A stretch of DNA of 64,000 nucleotides from Alkaliphilus transvaalensis ATCC 700919 (GTDB lineage: Bacteria > Bacillota > Clostridia > Peptostreptococcales > Natronincolaceae): positions 1 to 64,000 of the forward strand of contig NZ_JHYF01000015.1 in the NCBI RefSeq assembly GCF_000621485.1, written 5' to 3'. Below, one piece after another: positions 34,678-44,691 of this stretch. The translations under genes were made by a program, and so were the position numbers. The notes under the pieces are model-generated. The model saw only the letters and a list, made by a program, of their open reading frames with translations, searched no databases and was not told the origin of the DNA. The stretch's first letter is position 1, and each line of letters opens with the position of its first letter.

Positions 34678-34971
34678 TTGAAGATACAGAAAAGAAAAAT
34701 AGCAATAATAATGGTTATTTTGATGATTATAGTGTTGTGGATTAGTGGTATTATTCCTCAACAGATAGGTAAAATGACTGCAATAAATTATATTGAAAAA
34801 AATTATGGAGATCAAGGATTAATCTACGTGAAAATGGAGTATTCTTCTGCACATGGAGACTATTTTGCTGTTTTTAAAGATTCTGATGGAGCGTATTATA
34901 ATTTTCTAATGCATTCAAAACTACTTCCAATAATTGTTCTATACGACCCACTAAATCCTCCAGAGGGATAG
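34678..34971 (+). CDS. Small membrane-anchored protein (DUF3139-like)
   Basis: The 97-residue product has one N-terminal transmembrane helix (KIAIIMVILMIIVLWISGII) and an extracellular region GKMTAINYIEKNYGDQGLIYV with paired strands, resembling DUF3139-type proteins. The start is TTG 34678, 8 nt after GAGGTG. Confidence 0.65.
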   Translation: MKIQKRKIAIIMVILMIIVLWISGIIPQQIGKMTAINYIEKNYGDQGLIYVKMEYSSAHGDYFAVFKDSDGAYYNFLMHSKLLPIIVLYDPLNPPEG

Positions 34972-35017
34972 TACTAAATGAAAGGGTGTTTTAGCAGATA
35001 ATAACGCTTTAGAGCAC

Positions 35018-35122
35018 ATGACTTGGGCTAAGAGACTTTTTGGTATAGTTATTGTTAGTTTTATTATTTTTAGTTTAAATGTAGTTGTTGTTTTGCGAAA
35101 AGAAAAAGAGTATAGTATATAA
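35018..35122 (+). CDS. Short membrane peptide or gene remnant
   Basis: MTWAKRLFGIVIVSFIIFSL and a basic tail RKEKEYSI, 34 residues. There is no good ribosome binding site, and the frame is open upstream (ADNNALEH), so it may be the end of a lost gene. Confidence 0.3.
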   Translation: MTWAKRLFGIVIVSFIIFSLNVVVVLRKEKEYSI

Positions 35123-35206
35123 AATGACAAAAATACTACTAAACTGTTCTTAAATGAAGTAGCTTTAATTACAGAGCCATAAAGAGAAAAAATTATAGGA
35201 GATGGT

Positions 35207-36022
35207 ATGATTATGTTGGATTTGATTAAGAAAGCTGAGAAATTCAAATACAAATCATTGGAGTATATAGAATCAGAAGATATATTAAATGCAGAAATAT
35301 TAGCGGATGATGATGAAGCCTTGGTTATTTATACAAAAGAATCAGAAAGATTAAAAATAGACTGGGCTACAAATTCCCCTACTAAATTAATGATTAGATT
35401 AAAGGAATTAATTAATCGTGTGTCCTTTGATCAGGAGATAAAAAAAATACATATAGAATTTATTCCAGAAGAGATTGTTCCGGAACTAGAAGCTTATGGA
35501 TTTAAAATATCTAGTGAATGGGTTGATTTTTGGAATAACAAATTAGAAAAATCTTGCTATGAACAGGACAAGTCATTAATCATAAGAAATATAATAGATA
35601 GAGAATACCACGTTGCTTCCGAAATAACAAAATCTTGTAAAGGTATTTCAAGAGGGTATTATGGAGAATCTGTCGATTGGATTAAAGATTGGTATGAGAA
35701 AGAAAATTCACAGGTTTATGTAGCTGAGATTAATAATAAGATTATAGGTGTGTGTTGTGTAAGTTTATATGGTTTTGATAGTTCTAAGGGAACTGTATTA
35801 TGGATACGTGAGGTTGCTGTTGATCCTAATTATCACTCACAAAAAATTGGACTTAATCTAATGTCTTTTGCCATAGATTGGGGCAAAAAAAATGGCGCTA
35901 AGAGAAGTTTTTTAGCTTGTGATATGGATAATAGAAAGGCTATTAGACTGTATGAAGGTCTGGGATATGAAAAGATATCTGAACGTGGTCAAATTAACAT
36001 GGAAAAAAATATTAATAGATAG
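35207..36022 (+). CDS. GNAT-family N-acetyltransferase (long)
   Basis: The 271-residue protein has an N-terminal extension of about 125 residues and a C-terminal GNAT domain: VYVAEINNKIIGVCCVSLY, WIREVAVDPNYHSQKIGLNL (acetyl-CoA loop Q-K-I-G-L) and FLACDMDNRKAIRLYEGLGY. AGGAG lies 6 nt upstream. A degraded attC follows. Confidence 0.84.
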   Translation: MIMLDLIKKAEKFKYKSLEYIESEDILNAEILADDDEALVIYTKESERLKIDWATNSPTKLMIRLKELINRVSFDQEIKKIHIEFIPEEIVPELEAYGFKISSEWVDFWNNKLEKSCYEQDKSLIIRNIIDREYHVASEITKSCKGISRGYYGESVDWIKDWYEKENSQVYVAEINNKIIGVCCVSLYGFDSSKGTVLWIREVAVDPNYHSQKIGLNLMSFAIDWGKKNGAKRSFLACDMDNRKAIRLYEGLGYEKISERGQINMEKNINR

Positions 36023-36027
36023 ATTGA

Positions 36028-36177
36028 TCTTAGCTTAATGAAAATTGTGAGTAATGGTGCAATGGTACATTTTAAGGAAAAGGTCCAACACCTCATCCCC
36101 TCAGTAACGAAGATTCTTTAAGTTTGTTTAGCTATGGGGATCAGTTTGAAGAGGTTTGAAACACGAGACTATTAGCT
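36028..36177 (+). repeat. attC-like site 27, degraded
   Basis: The centre retains CTCATCCCCTCAG, AACGAAGATTC, GGGGATCAGTTTGAAG and a 3' arm GAAACACGAGAC. The 3' box is TATTAGC instead of GTTAGC. Confidence 0.6.
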
Positions 36178-36206
36178 GAAATATATAGAAAAAGGTTGGG
36201 AGTTTA

Positions 36207-37121
36207 ATGAAGAATTTAAAGCCAAATATGAAGCAAATAAATTTATTTTCTACTCTAGTTTTAGTCGGGATCTGGATCGCTTTAATACTTGGTAGTGGGA
36301 TGGTTAGAGTACTAAGTTGGACTATGCTTTTAATCATCATTCCATTAGTGGGGTTCTTCTATTTTCTTATAAGTATATTTATGATATTTAGAAGACTATT
36401 CAAAGAAGGAAAAATAAGAAAAGAGGCATTATTTAGCATACTGCTAAGCATTGTTATGATTATTCCTTTTAGCATCACTCTTGGCCTTACAGAAATCGTC
36501 TATCCATCTTCCCATGAAGCTTCAGATGACCTTGTTATAGTATCCCCTTTTAAAGAAGATGTCATTATAGGTTGGGGAGGAAATTCAGCACAAGATAATA
36601 AACCACATGTGATATGGGCATCAGAGCGTTATGCTTATGACTTGGTTAAGGCACCATATAATACTGGGGCGATAAACCTGAAAGAGTATGGAATATATGG
36701 GTTAGAGTGCTTTTCGCCTGTAGAGGGTATTGTAATAGCTGCCTATGATAATGAACCCGATATACCTCCTAACACAGAAACTTTTACTAGTCTTGCAGGA
36801 AATCACGTATACATATATGTAAAATCTACTGAAACTTATCTGTTACTTACACACTTTCAAATGGGGACTATCGCAGTATCAGTCGGTGATGAAGTTAAAG
36901 CTGGTGATTATTTGGGAAGAGTAGGAAACTCAGGCACCACCTCAGAACCACATCTTCATATACACCATCAGCGCCAAGATCCTACAAAAACAATACATCC
37001 AATCTTAGCAGAAGGACTTCCGTTATTGTTTACAGTTAGTTACAGAGCAAATGACGGTAGCCCAGCTAGAATATTAATAAAAGGAGACATACTACCAAGA
37101 AATGAAACCTTAAAACCTTAA
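36207..37121 (+). CDS. Membrane-anchored M23-like peptidase
   Basis: The 304-residue protein has three transmembrane helices in the first 100 residues, then an M23-like domain: NKPHVIWASERYAYDLV, CFSPVEGIVIAA, VGDEVKAGDYLGRVGNSG and SEPHLHIHHQ. M23 enzymes cleave peptidoglycan cross-links using H, D and HxH zinc ligands. Here the first His and Asp are spaced unusually (H-x10-D), but the PHLH pair is intact. It resembles the protein at 41431. AAGGTTGGGAG precedes the ATG. Confidence 0.82.
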   Translation: MKNLKPNMKQINLFSTLVLVGIWIALILGSGMVRVLSWTMLLIIIPLVGFFYFLISIFMIFRRLFKEGKIRKEALFSILLSIVMIIPFSITLGLTEIVYPSSHEASDDLVIVSPFKEDVIIGWGGNSAQDNKPHVIWASERYAYDLVKAPYNTGAINLKEYGIYGLECFSPVEGIVIAAYDNEPDIPPNTETFTSLAGNHVYIYVKSTETYLLLTHFQMGTIAVSVGDEVKAGDYLGRVGNSGTTSEPHLHIHHQRQDPTKTIHPILAEGLPLLFTVSYRANDGSPARILIKGDILPRNETLKP

Positions 37122-37163
37122 AACCTAATAGTACGACAGAAGTGAGAAGGGAGGAGTAGTTAC

Positions 37164-37565
37164 ATGAAAAAAATATTTGTAATTATACTTATTGGATCAA
37201 TACTATTCTTTCCTATAAGAGAGTGGTATGGCAGAATAACGATGCCTAACAAAGTGCTTGTGGTAGGAGAACAAGTGGGAGAATTTGCTATTAAGTTCAA
37301 TAAAGAAGTTCGAGAAGAAAAAAAGATAGCTCAGTATGAGCGTATACTGGGGGAATTAATCTTTGAAGAAAGTGAATGGGTGCCAGAAACCTATCCAGAG
37401 TTCGTTCTTAAAATTGTACATAAGGAAGGATATTTTATAGGCTTTCATCATATATGGATTAATGAAGAAGGAGGAACTTTATTAATACCAAACGGTTCAG
37501 ATCGGAATTATGCAAAACTAACAACTAATCAGGTGAAAGAATTGGAGGAGATAATTGAATACTAG
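37164..37565 (+). CDS. Membrane-anchored hypothetical protein
   Basis: The 133-residue product has an N-terminal hydrophobic anchor (IFVIILIGSILFFPI) and a soluble part with YPEFVLKIVHKEGYFIGFHH and a C-terminal helix TNQVKELEEIIEY. GGGAGGAG precedes the ATG. It lies 42 nt after the M23-like gene and may be co-expressed. Family unknown. Confidence 0.68.
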   Translation: MKKIFVIILIGSILFFPIREWYGRITMPNKVLVVGEQVGEFAIKFNKEVREEKKIAQYERILGELIFEESEWVPETYPEFVLKIVHKEGYFIGFHHIWINEEGGTLLIPNGSDRNYAKLTTNQVKELEEIIEY

Positions 37566-37722
37566 TAGTTAGCGAGCAGCTTAACATTTTCCTAGTGTAT
37601 TGGCAACAATACGTTATCACGAAATCTTAAAAAACCTCGGCATTAATGTATCGGCAAATGCTTAAATGTTATTTGACAGAGCAAAACACTAAAAATTAAA
37701 TATTTACCAGAGGTGTGTATAT

Positions 37723-38487
37723 ATGAAACTAGAGATTGTTGAACAAAACATTTTAAATTTAGCTTATAAGTATTCAATCTTGAATGATACAGATAAACAG
37801 ATACTTGCAAAAAAGCTATTTGATAATGGTGCAAGTGACTTTTTGATGGATTTACAATTAAGGATAAACACATTAAGGCTTATAGAAAGTATAAATAATG
37901 AAGCTTCTATAAATATAAATGAGTTGTATCAAAATACAAAATATTTTTTTCAACAACATAGCAATTATAGTTATGTACATTTATCTCCCATCTTTTCTTT
38001 TCCAACTACTAATTCTAAAGATTATATAAAATTTATTGATAATGAATTAAAAAACGTTAAGAGAAAATGGGTTTCAACAGGTGGACAAGAGGGCAATGCA
38101 GTTTACAATAAAATTTTAAAACAAGAATTAATTGTTTTCGATAGCAATACCCCTATGGAAATAAATACAAGATGCAATGGAGTTTATGTAATTGCAAATG
38201 AAGAGGGAAAAGTGTTATACGTTGGAAAGCGTGAATCAAAAGGTGATCATGTTATAGTGCGTTTTTTAGATCATTTAGTTCCTGTTAAATCGCCAAGATA
38301 TCCATATGGTCAACCTTCAAATAATGATAATTTTCTTTGGGACTATTTAAAAGGCTTAAGTATTACGAAAGAGAAAGCTAAATTGCAATGTTTTATTTGT
38401 TTCAATTTAAACTTTGATGCGGGTATTCTTGAAAAATACTTATTACGTTGTAAACATAAATATAATAATGTTAAGACACGGTACTAA
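37723..38487 (+). CDS. GIY-YIG-like nuclease domain protein
   Basis: The 254-residue protein carries CNGVYVIANEEGKVLYVGKRE near 147-167, followed by VIVRFLDHLVPVKS. The GVY...YVG pair and following Arg/His resemble the GIY-YIG endonuclease core. The N-terminal 140 residues are helical and unknown. GAGGTG precedes the ATG. A possible promoter (TTGACA near 37674) lies upstream. A broken attC follows at 38498. Confidence 0.65.
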   Translation: MKLEIVEQNILNLAYKYSILNDTDKQILAKKLFDNGASDFLMDLQLRINTLRLIESINNEASININELYQNTKYFFQQHSNYSYVHLSPIFSFPTTNSKDYIKFIDNELKNVKRKWVSTGGQEGNAVYNKILKQELIVFDSNTPMEINTRCNGVYVIANEEGKVLYVGKRESKGDHVIVRFLDHLVPVKSPRYPYGQPSNNDNFLWDYLKGLSITKEKAKLQCFICFNLNFDAGILEKYLLRCKHKYNNVKTRY

Positions 38488-38497
38488 TTTGAATCCA

Positions 38498-38579
38498 TCA
38501 TATAACCAACATTTGCATAAAGGTGTTGGGAGGAACTAATACATATTTTGTGAAATACTGTGCAGTAAAAAGTTATGAG
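38498..38579 (+). repeat. attC-like site 28, centre deleted
   Basis: 5' box ATATAAC (38500-38506), arm ACATTTGCATAAAGGTG, then no centre. A possible 3' box GTTATGA lies at 38572. Confidence 0.5.
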
Positions 38580-38652
38580 GTAATTTATGTATAATGTATA
38601 GTTCCAATAATTAGTTTAATAGGAATATTTTAGATGAAAGTGGGTTAAATAG

Positions 38653-39858
38653 ATGAACAGAGAAATAAGTAAAAAGATATGTATATTCATATTTATTTTT
38701 ACTTTTACTTCAATTACATTGTTATTGACTGCCTGCGATAACTCATTAAGAAAGAGCATTGAGAGTAATATTGTTGTATTTGATGAGACAGTTATCCCAA
38801 CCGAATTAATTGAAAGACTAAAGGATAAAAAAGTAGTAATAGTAGGAGAGTATCACGGGATACAGGAACATAAAGATTTTGTAACGGATCTAATGTTGGA
38901 TTTAAAATACTATAATCAATTCGATCAACTGCTTCTAGAAATGTCTCATTCGTTAGGATGGATTTTGGAGGATTATACATGGGGACTAATAGACCAACTG
39001 CCAGCTTATTTTGAAAAGCTTCCACAGGCAGATATTTCACGCATTAGAGATTTTAACCAAAATGTTCCTGAGGAAGAGAGAATAAGAGTGAGAGCTATAG
39101 ACATTAACCACAGTCCAACCTTTATAGGAGTCTCTTTAAACACAATGCTTCAAATGGGATTGCTGGAATACAAAGAGCCAGTAGAAGCATTTTTATCTGT
39201 CTTTGATGACGACAAAAGCATCATAGAAGATATTATGTTTTATGAACATGTAGAAGAATTTTATTACAAGCTGATAGCTGAAGAAGCTAATTTAATTGAA
39301 GTTTGGGGCGAGAGATACTACCACAGGATTTTAGATATTGTAGAGATTGAGCTACAGAGTATTATATGTAGAAAACCCTTAGAAGGTGGAAATGTGCAGT
39401 TGCGTAGCCAACTTAGAGAGGATTTTATAAAAAATATGGTAGATGAATACTTAAAGGGAACTAATCATGGTACTATTATTAATGTTGGCTTTTATCATGC
39501 TCAAAACAGCCACTTTTTAGGTACAGAAAACAAATGGCTTGGAGAGCATCTTAAACATCAAAGTCCTTACACCAATAATAAGAGCTACTCCCTAGTGGTG
39601 GTACCGGTAAAAGGAGAAATTAAATGGGGAGATACTGAATACAAAACAATTGATATTACGAGTAGTGGCAGAAGGGATGAATTATTTAGAATTATCGAAA
39701 GTCTAGTTGATGAACGTAGGGCTTTTTTATCTCTAGATGATGTATTATTTCTTGAGAAAGCAATCTATATAAACTATCACTACACTATGCTAAACATCAT
39801 CCCTAAGGAACAATTTGACGGATTTGTTTTACTTCCTAGGGCAACTAGAATAAAGTAA
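38653..39858 (+). CDS. EreA/ChaN-like lipoprotein
   Basis: The 401-residue protein has a lipoprotein signal with lipobox LTAC (cysteine near residue 28). The mature part begins KKVVIVGEYHGIQEHKDFV, with LLLEMSHSLG, and later GTIINVGFYHAQN. The GExHG...E...H arrangement belongs to the erythromycin esterase/ChaN/TIKI superfamily of metal-dependent hydrolases and heme-binding proteins. Surface location is expected. Macrolide esterase activity is only one option and is not shown. Confidence 0.7.
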   Translation: MNREISKKICIFIFIFTFTSITLLLTACDNSLRKSIESNIVVFDETVIPTELIERLKDKKVVIVGEYHGIQEHKDFVTDLMLDLKYYNQFDQLLLEMSHSLGWILEDYTWGLIDQLPAYFEKLPQADISRIRDFNQNVPEEERIRVRAIDINHSPTFIGVSLNTMLQMGLLEYKEPVEAFLSVFDDDKSIIEDIMFYEHVEEFYYKLIAEEANLIEVWGERYYHRILDIVEIELQSIICRKPLEGGNVQLRSQLREDFIKNMVDEYLKGTNHGTIINVGFYHAQNSHFLGTENKWLGEHLKHQSPYTNNKSYSLVVVPVKGEIKWGDTEYKTIDITSSGRRDELFRIIESLVDERRAFLSLDDVLFLEKAIYINYHYTMLNIIPKEQFDGFVLLPRATRIK

Positions 39859-40025
39859 TTCTAATACTTTCGAGATATTAGTTCATAAAGAGAAGGATTA
39901 TAAGTAGTAATGATTTACTTTTCGTAGAGGATATTCATTATAACATGTTTAAATATTACATATAGGTACTGTATCGAGGTCAAATTTTAAAGATATGACA
40001 TAAAAAGAAAGATAGGAAGTGGCTT

Positions 40026-40814
40026 ATGGTTACTATTTATGATTGGTTCGGCTATGAACTGCCCAATAAGGAACGTTATCGGTTAATAAAAGAAGCAGGA
40101 TTTGATGGTGTTTTATTATGGTGGAGTGATGGTTTTGGTCGTGACATCTTTGGTGGGAATGATTACCGCAACGGGCCACAAATTGCACGAGAAGCTGGTC
40201 TTTTTATTGAAAATATCCACACACCGGTTCAAAACCAAAACAGCCTCTGGCTTGACAATCTAGACGGTGAAGCCTTAACAGATTGTTATTTACAATGTAT
40301 TGTAGATTGTGCCAAATTTGAGATTCCGACAATGGTGATGCACCTGCCCAATGAAGACAATCCATATAGTGCATTGGGGCTGGATAGAATTAAGAGAATT
40401 ACTGACAAAGCTGAAAAGCTAGGTGTCAATGTTGCATTGGAAAATTTACGAAACTTTGCCAATTTGACATATGTGTTGGAGCAAGTGGATTCTCTGCGTA
40501 TCGGATTCTGTTATGACAGCGGGCATCATTACCGGTATTATCCCGACAAAGATTTATTATCCATGTATGGCTACCGGTTAATGGCATTACATTTGCATGA
40601 TGACGGCGGAATGTATAATCAACACCAGTTACCCTTTGAAGGTACCATTGATTGGTCCATAACAATGAAAAAAATTGCAGAAACAGGTTATTCGGGTGCT
40701 ACTGCAATAGAGGCTATGAATTGGGACTATAAGGACTTATCGGCAGAAGAATTTCTACAGAAAGCGTTTGAAGGAGCAAAAAGACTGGAAGCGCTAAAGC
40801 TTTATACATCATGA
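40026..40814 (+). CDS. Sugar phosphate isomerase/epimerase (xylose isomerase-like TIM barrel)
   Basis: The 262-residue protein has GFDGVLLWWSD, IENIHTPVQNQNSLW, MVMHLPN, NVALENLRN, GFCYDSGHH and MALHLHDDGG. The acidic and histidine residues in ALEN, DSGH and HLHD are the metal ligands typical of the AP-endonuclease-2/xylose isomerase-like fold. Substrate unknown. Its GC content is higher than that of neighbours. GGAAG precedes the ATG weakly. Confidence 0.85.
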   Translation: MVTIYDWFGYELPNKERYRLIKEAGFDGVLLWWSDGFGRDIFGGNDYRNGPQIAREAGLFIENIHTPVQNQNSLWLDNLDGEALTDCYLQCIVDCAKFEIPTMVMHLPNEDNPYSALGLDRIKRITDKAEKLGVNVALENLRNFANLTYVLEQVDSLRIGFCYDSGHHYRYYPDKDLLSMYGYRLMALHLHDDGGMYNQHQLPFEGTIDWSITMKKIAETGYSGATAIEAMNWDYKDLSAEEFLQKAFEGAKRLEALKLYTS

Positions 40815-40990
40815 AGATAAAAAAACTCATGTAACTTTGTGTGGACTATTTTGAGGGCTAGTTTAAAGTTGTAGAAAAACAACGATATTAGTTGAAAACC
40901 CATTAGCAGAGTAGGATGTTAAGTTAATCTTTTTATTTGTTGATACTGAACAACAGATGAAAAATGTGTAATAAAAGGGGGCTGTACAAA

Positions 40991-41281
40991 ATGCTATTCG
41001 TTATAAGGATAATTTTAATCGGGATATTTTCCCTTAGTGTACCACTGTTAGTAAAGAAAGATTATTTCAAACGATCTCAAATATTAATCGGGATAACATG
41101 GTTACTTTTACTAATCATTGGTCCATTTAAAGGTTTTTCACAAGAAGATTTAATTGCTATAATGTTATTCTTTTTCCCTGGATGGACTTTAGGCTCGTTA
41201 ATAGCTTTTTGGAATCATATGCAGGTAGAAATAGAAGAGGCAAGGCTTCTACATGAAAGACTTCGACACAAAAAAGAGTAA
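40991..41281 (+). CDS. Small membrane protein
   Basis: The 96-residue product has about three hydrophobic segments (FVIRIILIGIFSLSVPLLV, ILIGITWLLLLII, IAIMLFFFPGWTLGSLIAF) and a charged tail. AAGGGGG lies about 9 nt before ATG 40991. No family recognised. Confidence 0.68.
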   Translation: MLFVIRIILIGIFSLSVPLLVKKDYFKRSQILIGITWLLLLIIGPFKGFSQEDLIAIMLFFFPGWTLGSLIAFWNHMQVEIEEARLLHERLRHKKE

Positions 41282-41430
41282 TAAGCTCCTTTTGTACACC
41301 CTAGAGAAAAGTAATGAAGGACTTTTCTCCAATGATGAGGGCATCGAGAATAGATGGAAGGTCACACACACAATGTGACATCTATATAATACCATACAGA
41401 TTTAAGATAATTAGGAAGGGATATATTTAT

Positions 41431-42570
41431 ATGAATAGAAAAACCTTATTTTTAATTTTAAAAAAAATATCGGAGGTATCATTGGTACTTCAAATAGTGC
41501 TGATGGTAGTAGAGCGAACTATATATCCACCACAAGATTTAGTAAACATAATTAGAATTCTGCTTATAACAGGATTTATCCTTGCTGCCCTAGCTCTTCC
41601 GTGGGTGAAAAACACTAGTTCATTGCTGAAAATCCTAAGTTTGATGGGAATAATTCTATATTTTATAGGTTTATTATTTTCAGATTTTTATATCTTAATA
41701 GCTATAGCAATTTTGATTGGTGTTTTAATGATTTTGTTAAGCGATTCTTTTGAGGGTACTAAAGATGGAAATAATAAAAAAGAGCCTTTTCCACTACCAG
41801 AACCAGCTGAAAGGTCTGGTAATGCTAAAACTCTTATTAAATACTTTACTTCTACAATGTTGACTTTATTAAATCCATTTCAACTTGTACAAATGATTTA
41901 CCAAATTATAGGGATGATACGTCTTTCAAAAGTTGAAGATTTTCAGCAAAAGGGTAAATATACGTTACCGTTTACAGATGAATGGTTAATTTTAAATGGT
42001 GGTATTGAGAGAAAAGATTCTCATTCATGGGATGTTATAAATCAACGTTATGCCTACGATTTCGTAGTAGCTGATTCGAAAAATAAGCGACACGTAAATA
42101 ATGGAGATAATCTTAAGGATTATCATTGCTATGGTAAAAGTATTTTATCTCCTGCAGATGGAAAAGTGATAAAAATTAAAGATGGCATTAGAGATTATCC
42201 AAAACCAGGCACTATGACATTAGACTTTTTGGCGAAAGATTTTAGAGGAAACTTTGTAATGATAGAACATGAAGATAAAGAGTATTGTTTTATGGCTCAT
42301 TTTATACCTGGAAGCTTTGAAGTAAAGGAAGGGGATTTAGTAAAAAGAGGACAAATAATTGGGAAATGTGGAAACTCAGGACACTCAACAGAACCACACC
42401 TGCATTTTCATTTTCAAGATCACCCTAATTTTTATTTTGGTAGAGGAATCCCTATTAAATTTAGCAACTTAAAAATTAACGGAGAAGATAAAATAGATGC
42501 ATATGTAAAAAAAGAGGATAGAGTTGCGCCAGTAAATCATGACATGTTTATCTATCATACTCGTATGTAA
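41431..42570 (+). CDS. Membrane-anchored M23-like peptidase
   Basis: The 379-residue protein has four to five transmembrane segments in the first 120 residues and a C-terminal M23-like domain: HSWDVINQRYAYDFVV, ILSPADGKVIKI, GNFVMIEHEDKEYCFMAHF, VKEGDLVKRGQIIGKCGNSG and TEPHLHFHFQ. It shares the RYAYD, GNSG and EPHLH segments with the protein at 36207, so they are paralogues. AGGAAGGG fixes ATG 41431. Confidence 0.84.
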   Translation: MNRKTLFLILKKISEVSLVLQIVLMVVERTIYPPQDLVNIIRILLITGFILAALALPWVKNTSSLLKILSLMGIILYFIGLLFSDFYILIAIAILIGVLMILLSDSFEGTKDGNNKKEPFPLPEPAERSGNAKTLIKYFTSTMLTLLNPFQLVQMIYQIIGMIRLSKVEDFQQKGKYTLPFTDEWLILNGGIERKDSHSWDVINQRYAYDFVVADSKNKRHVNNGDNLKDYHCYGKSILSPADGKVIKIKDGIRDYPKPGTMTLDFLAKDFRGNFVMIEHEDKEYCFMAHFIPGSFEVKEGDLVKRGQIIGKCGNSGHSTEPHLHFHFQDHPNFYFGRGIPIKFSNLKINGEDKIDAYVKKEDRVAPVNHDMFIYHTRM

Positions 42571-42620
42571 ATTATTCCATGGTGTGATATTATGATGATA
42601 CAACATCTAAGAGCAAAGTT

Positions 42621-42812
42621 TTGAAATGCCTCAATAATAGTGCTGAGGATAGCTTAGATTTCTTGAACAATACTGAATTGAATGAAAAACAAACAGAATT
42701 ACTTCTAGCTTTATTAGAGCATGAGATTCAGCATCATGGCCAGCTGATTAGATATTTCTATGGGAATGAACTTATTTTTCCTAAAAGTTGGAATGAGAGA
42801 TATACTGTTTAA
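42621..42812 (+). pseudogene. C-terminal fragment of a DinB/DUF664-like protein
   Basis: 63 codons from TTG without a ribosome site. ALLEHEIQHHGQLIRYFYGN and FPKSWNERY match the end of DinB-superfamily proteins, including the metal-binding HxxxHxxQ-type helix. The first two helices and their histidine are missing, so it is a remnant. Confidence 0.65.
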
Positions 42813-42900
42813 GTTTTTGATACCTATGGGGACTAAAGCGGTCTAATTATTTCTTGGAGTATTTTTGATTTTATTCTTTTTACATTGGGGGAGTGAGCTA

Positions 42901-43452
42901 ATGATTAATATTAGAGAATTGACTGAAGAAGATATGCAACAAGCGATGGAATTAAAGGTTATGTGTTGGACGGAAGAATTGGCGGGAAAGGCTGAAAACA
43001 CCCTCTCTGTTTCTCAAGAACTTGACTTTTGGGCGAATTGGAAGAATACTGCCCAAGAACATGAGGATATTCGTTTGCTTATTGGTGCATTTGAAGAGGA
43101 TAAGATGCTTGGAGTAGCTTTTTGCAGTTTTGCTGAGACTTACGATATCCCTGAAAAAGGGATAGAACTAAACGGTCTTTGGGTGTATCCAGACCATCGA
43201 GGAAGAGGAATTTCTCTAATGATGATAATCCATGCATTAGATTTTTATTTAGCTAAGGGGATGGAGAAGATTGTTATATATAATCCACATTATTCACCAT
43301 CCAATGGCTTTTATCATAAACATGGCGCACAGGTTGTTAGACAAGAGTATCAGATGGAGGGTATGCTTTTAGTGGATATATTCTTAGGAGACATGATATT
43401 AATGAAAAATAACATGGAAAAGTCACTAAAAAAATATAAGTTGATGTGTTAA
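42901..43452 (+). CDS. GNAT-family N-acetyltransferase
   Basis: The 183-residue protein has INIRELTEEDMQQAMELK, ELNGLWVYPDHRGRGISLMM (acetyl-CoA loop R-G-R-G) and VIYNPHYSPSNGFYHKHGA. GGGGGAG lies 8 nt before ATG 42901; the upstream frame is not coding. Substrate unknown. Confidence 0.86.
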   Translation: MINIRELTEEDMQQAMELKVMCWTEELAGKAENTLSVSQELDFWANWKNTAQEHEDIRLLIGAFEEDKMLGVAFCSFAETYDIPEKGIELNGLWVYPDHRGRGISLMMIIHALDFYLAKGMEKIVIYNPHYSPSNGFYHKHGAQVVRQEYQMEGMLLVDIFLGDMILMKNNMEKSLKKYKLMC

Positions 43453-43651
43453 TAAGCAATATTATATTGGTTATTTATCTTTGGTTTATAAAATCAAACA
43501 GGTAACAAGTAATTAAATTAACCGATAACCAAGCCATTTTAATTATTGGAGATAACATTACTATTTTAGAGTAGATTGGAAATGAATTTATATAGTCAAT
43601 AGTGGGGGAGTGTTATTACTCCTACAAAATGTTAATGAGGGGTGTAATGAT

Positions 43652-44593
43652 ATGAATCTTAGGTTTGAAGGACTAGAAACTTTAATTCAAATTTTTGAGG
43701 AAGATAGTTTTAATGAAGAACTATTTGTGGAATTTATAAACTGTGAGCAATTCAAAGGGTTTATCGAACATGAAAAGAATCTTCATAGACAAACTTCAGA
43801 GGAGAGTATAAAAAGTTGTCTAAAGTTAACATTAGCAGGAAGTGGAGCTAAAGAAACTTATGGATTTAACTATATTGCAAAATATAAATCTCAAATTAAA
43901 GATAAGATTAGTGAGTTAAGAAATAATAGTAAAGAAATACAACAAGTACTACGGGAAAGAATTAGTAGATATGCTCCTTTAGATATTTATGAAGATAATT
44001 TTACGATACATATATATGGAGGGGGATGGGATTATGGTTTTTCGGAAAAAGATGGTGAATGTTATATAAATCTAGCTTTATTAGCTGACGATATAGAATT
44101 TTTAGAAGATATAATGGCTCATGAATATTATCATTCTAGAAGAAGGGAAGCTGAAATACAGCCCTATGATTTTACAAAGGAAAATTATTTGAAGACTTTT
44201 ATGTATCATATTATGGAAGAAGGGGTAGCTACTTTAGTTCAGTTTGAATATGAAAAAAAGTATGATGGGTTTGCATTTATATCTAAAGAAAGATTTGATA
44301 AAAGATTAGAATATTTTCAAAACCTAGATAATTGTATTAGAGAATGCGAAATAAAAAATAATTTTTCAAACGAAGCTGTATTCGGGTATTTTCAAGACTC
44401 TATACCAAATTACATAGTAGGATATTATATTGCACAAGTATTGTTTCAAGAAGAAGGTAAGGGTGGATTAGAGTTATGGAATCGTAATTGCAATTATGTA
44501 GATTCCTTCAAAAAATATATTAATATTTTAAGATGCAAAGGGCTGGGTAGTGGTTTTTCTATGGAAGTAGAGGACTACATACTAGGTTTGTAG
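43652..44593 (+). CDS. DUF5700-like putative zinc metalloprotease
   Basis: The 313-residue protein has the zinc motif MAHEYYHSRR (HExxH, near residue 165) and a downstream acidic helix IMEEGVATLVQFE that could supply the third ligand, as in gluzincins. The pattern agrees with DUF5700-type proteins. There is no signal peptide, so it is cytosolic. GAGGGGTG sets ATG 43652. Substrate unknown. Confidence 0.8.
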   Translation: MNLRFEGLETLIQIFEEDSFNEELFVEFINCEQFKGFIEHEKNLHRQTSEESIKSCLKLTLAGSGAKETYGFNYIAKYKSQIKDKISELRNNSKEIQQVLRERISRYAPLDIYEDNFTIHIYGGGWDYGFSEKDGECYINLALLADDIEFLEDIMAHEYYHSRRREAEIQPYDFTKENYLKTFMYHIMEEGVATLVQFEYEKKYDGFAFISKERFDKRLEYFQNLDNCIRECEIKNNFSNEAVFGYFQDSIPNYIVGYYIAQVLFQEEGKGGLELWNRNCNYVDSFKKYINILRCKGLGSGFSMEVEDYILGL

Positions 44594-44691
44594 CATGTAG
44601 AGTAATTATATATTTAGGATAATTTGGTACAAATTTAAGGATATGCAACAATGCAGTGCTTAAAGTGATAGAAGATAGAGGAGGTAAGGGG

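Noticed and set aside
37577-37617. Short attC-like site with GCTTAAC and GTTATCA
   Set aside because: The boxes are present but the arms do not pair convincingly.
38653-39858. Calling this protein a macrolide esterase
   Set aside because: Only the general GExHG superfamily pattern is visible; a resistance function cannot be supported.
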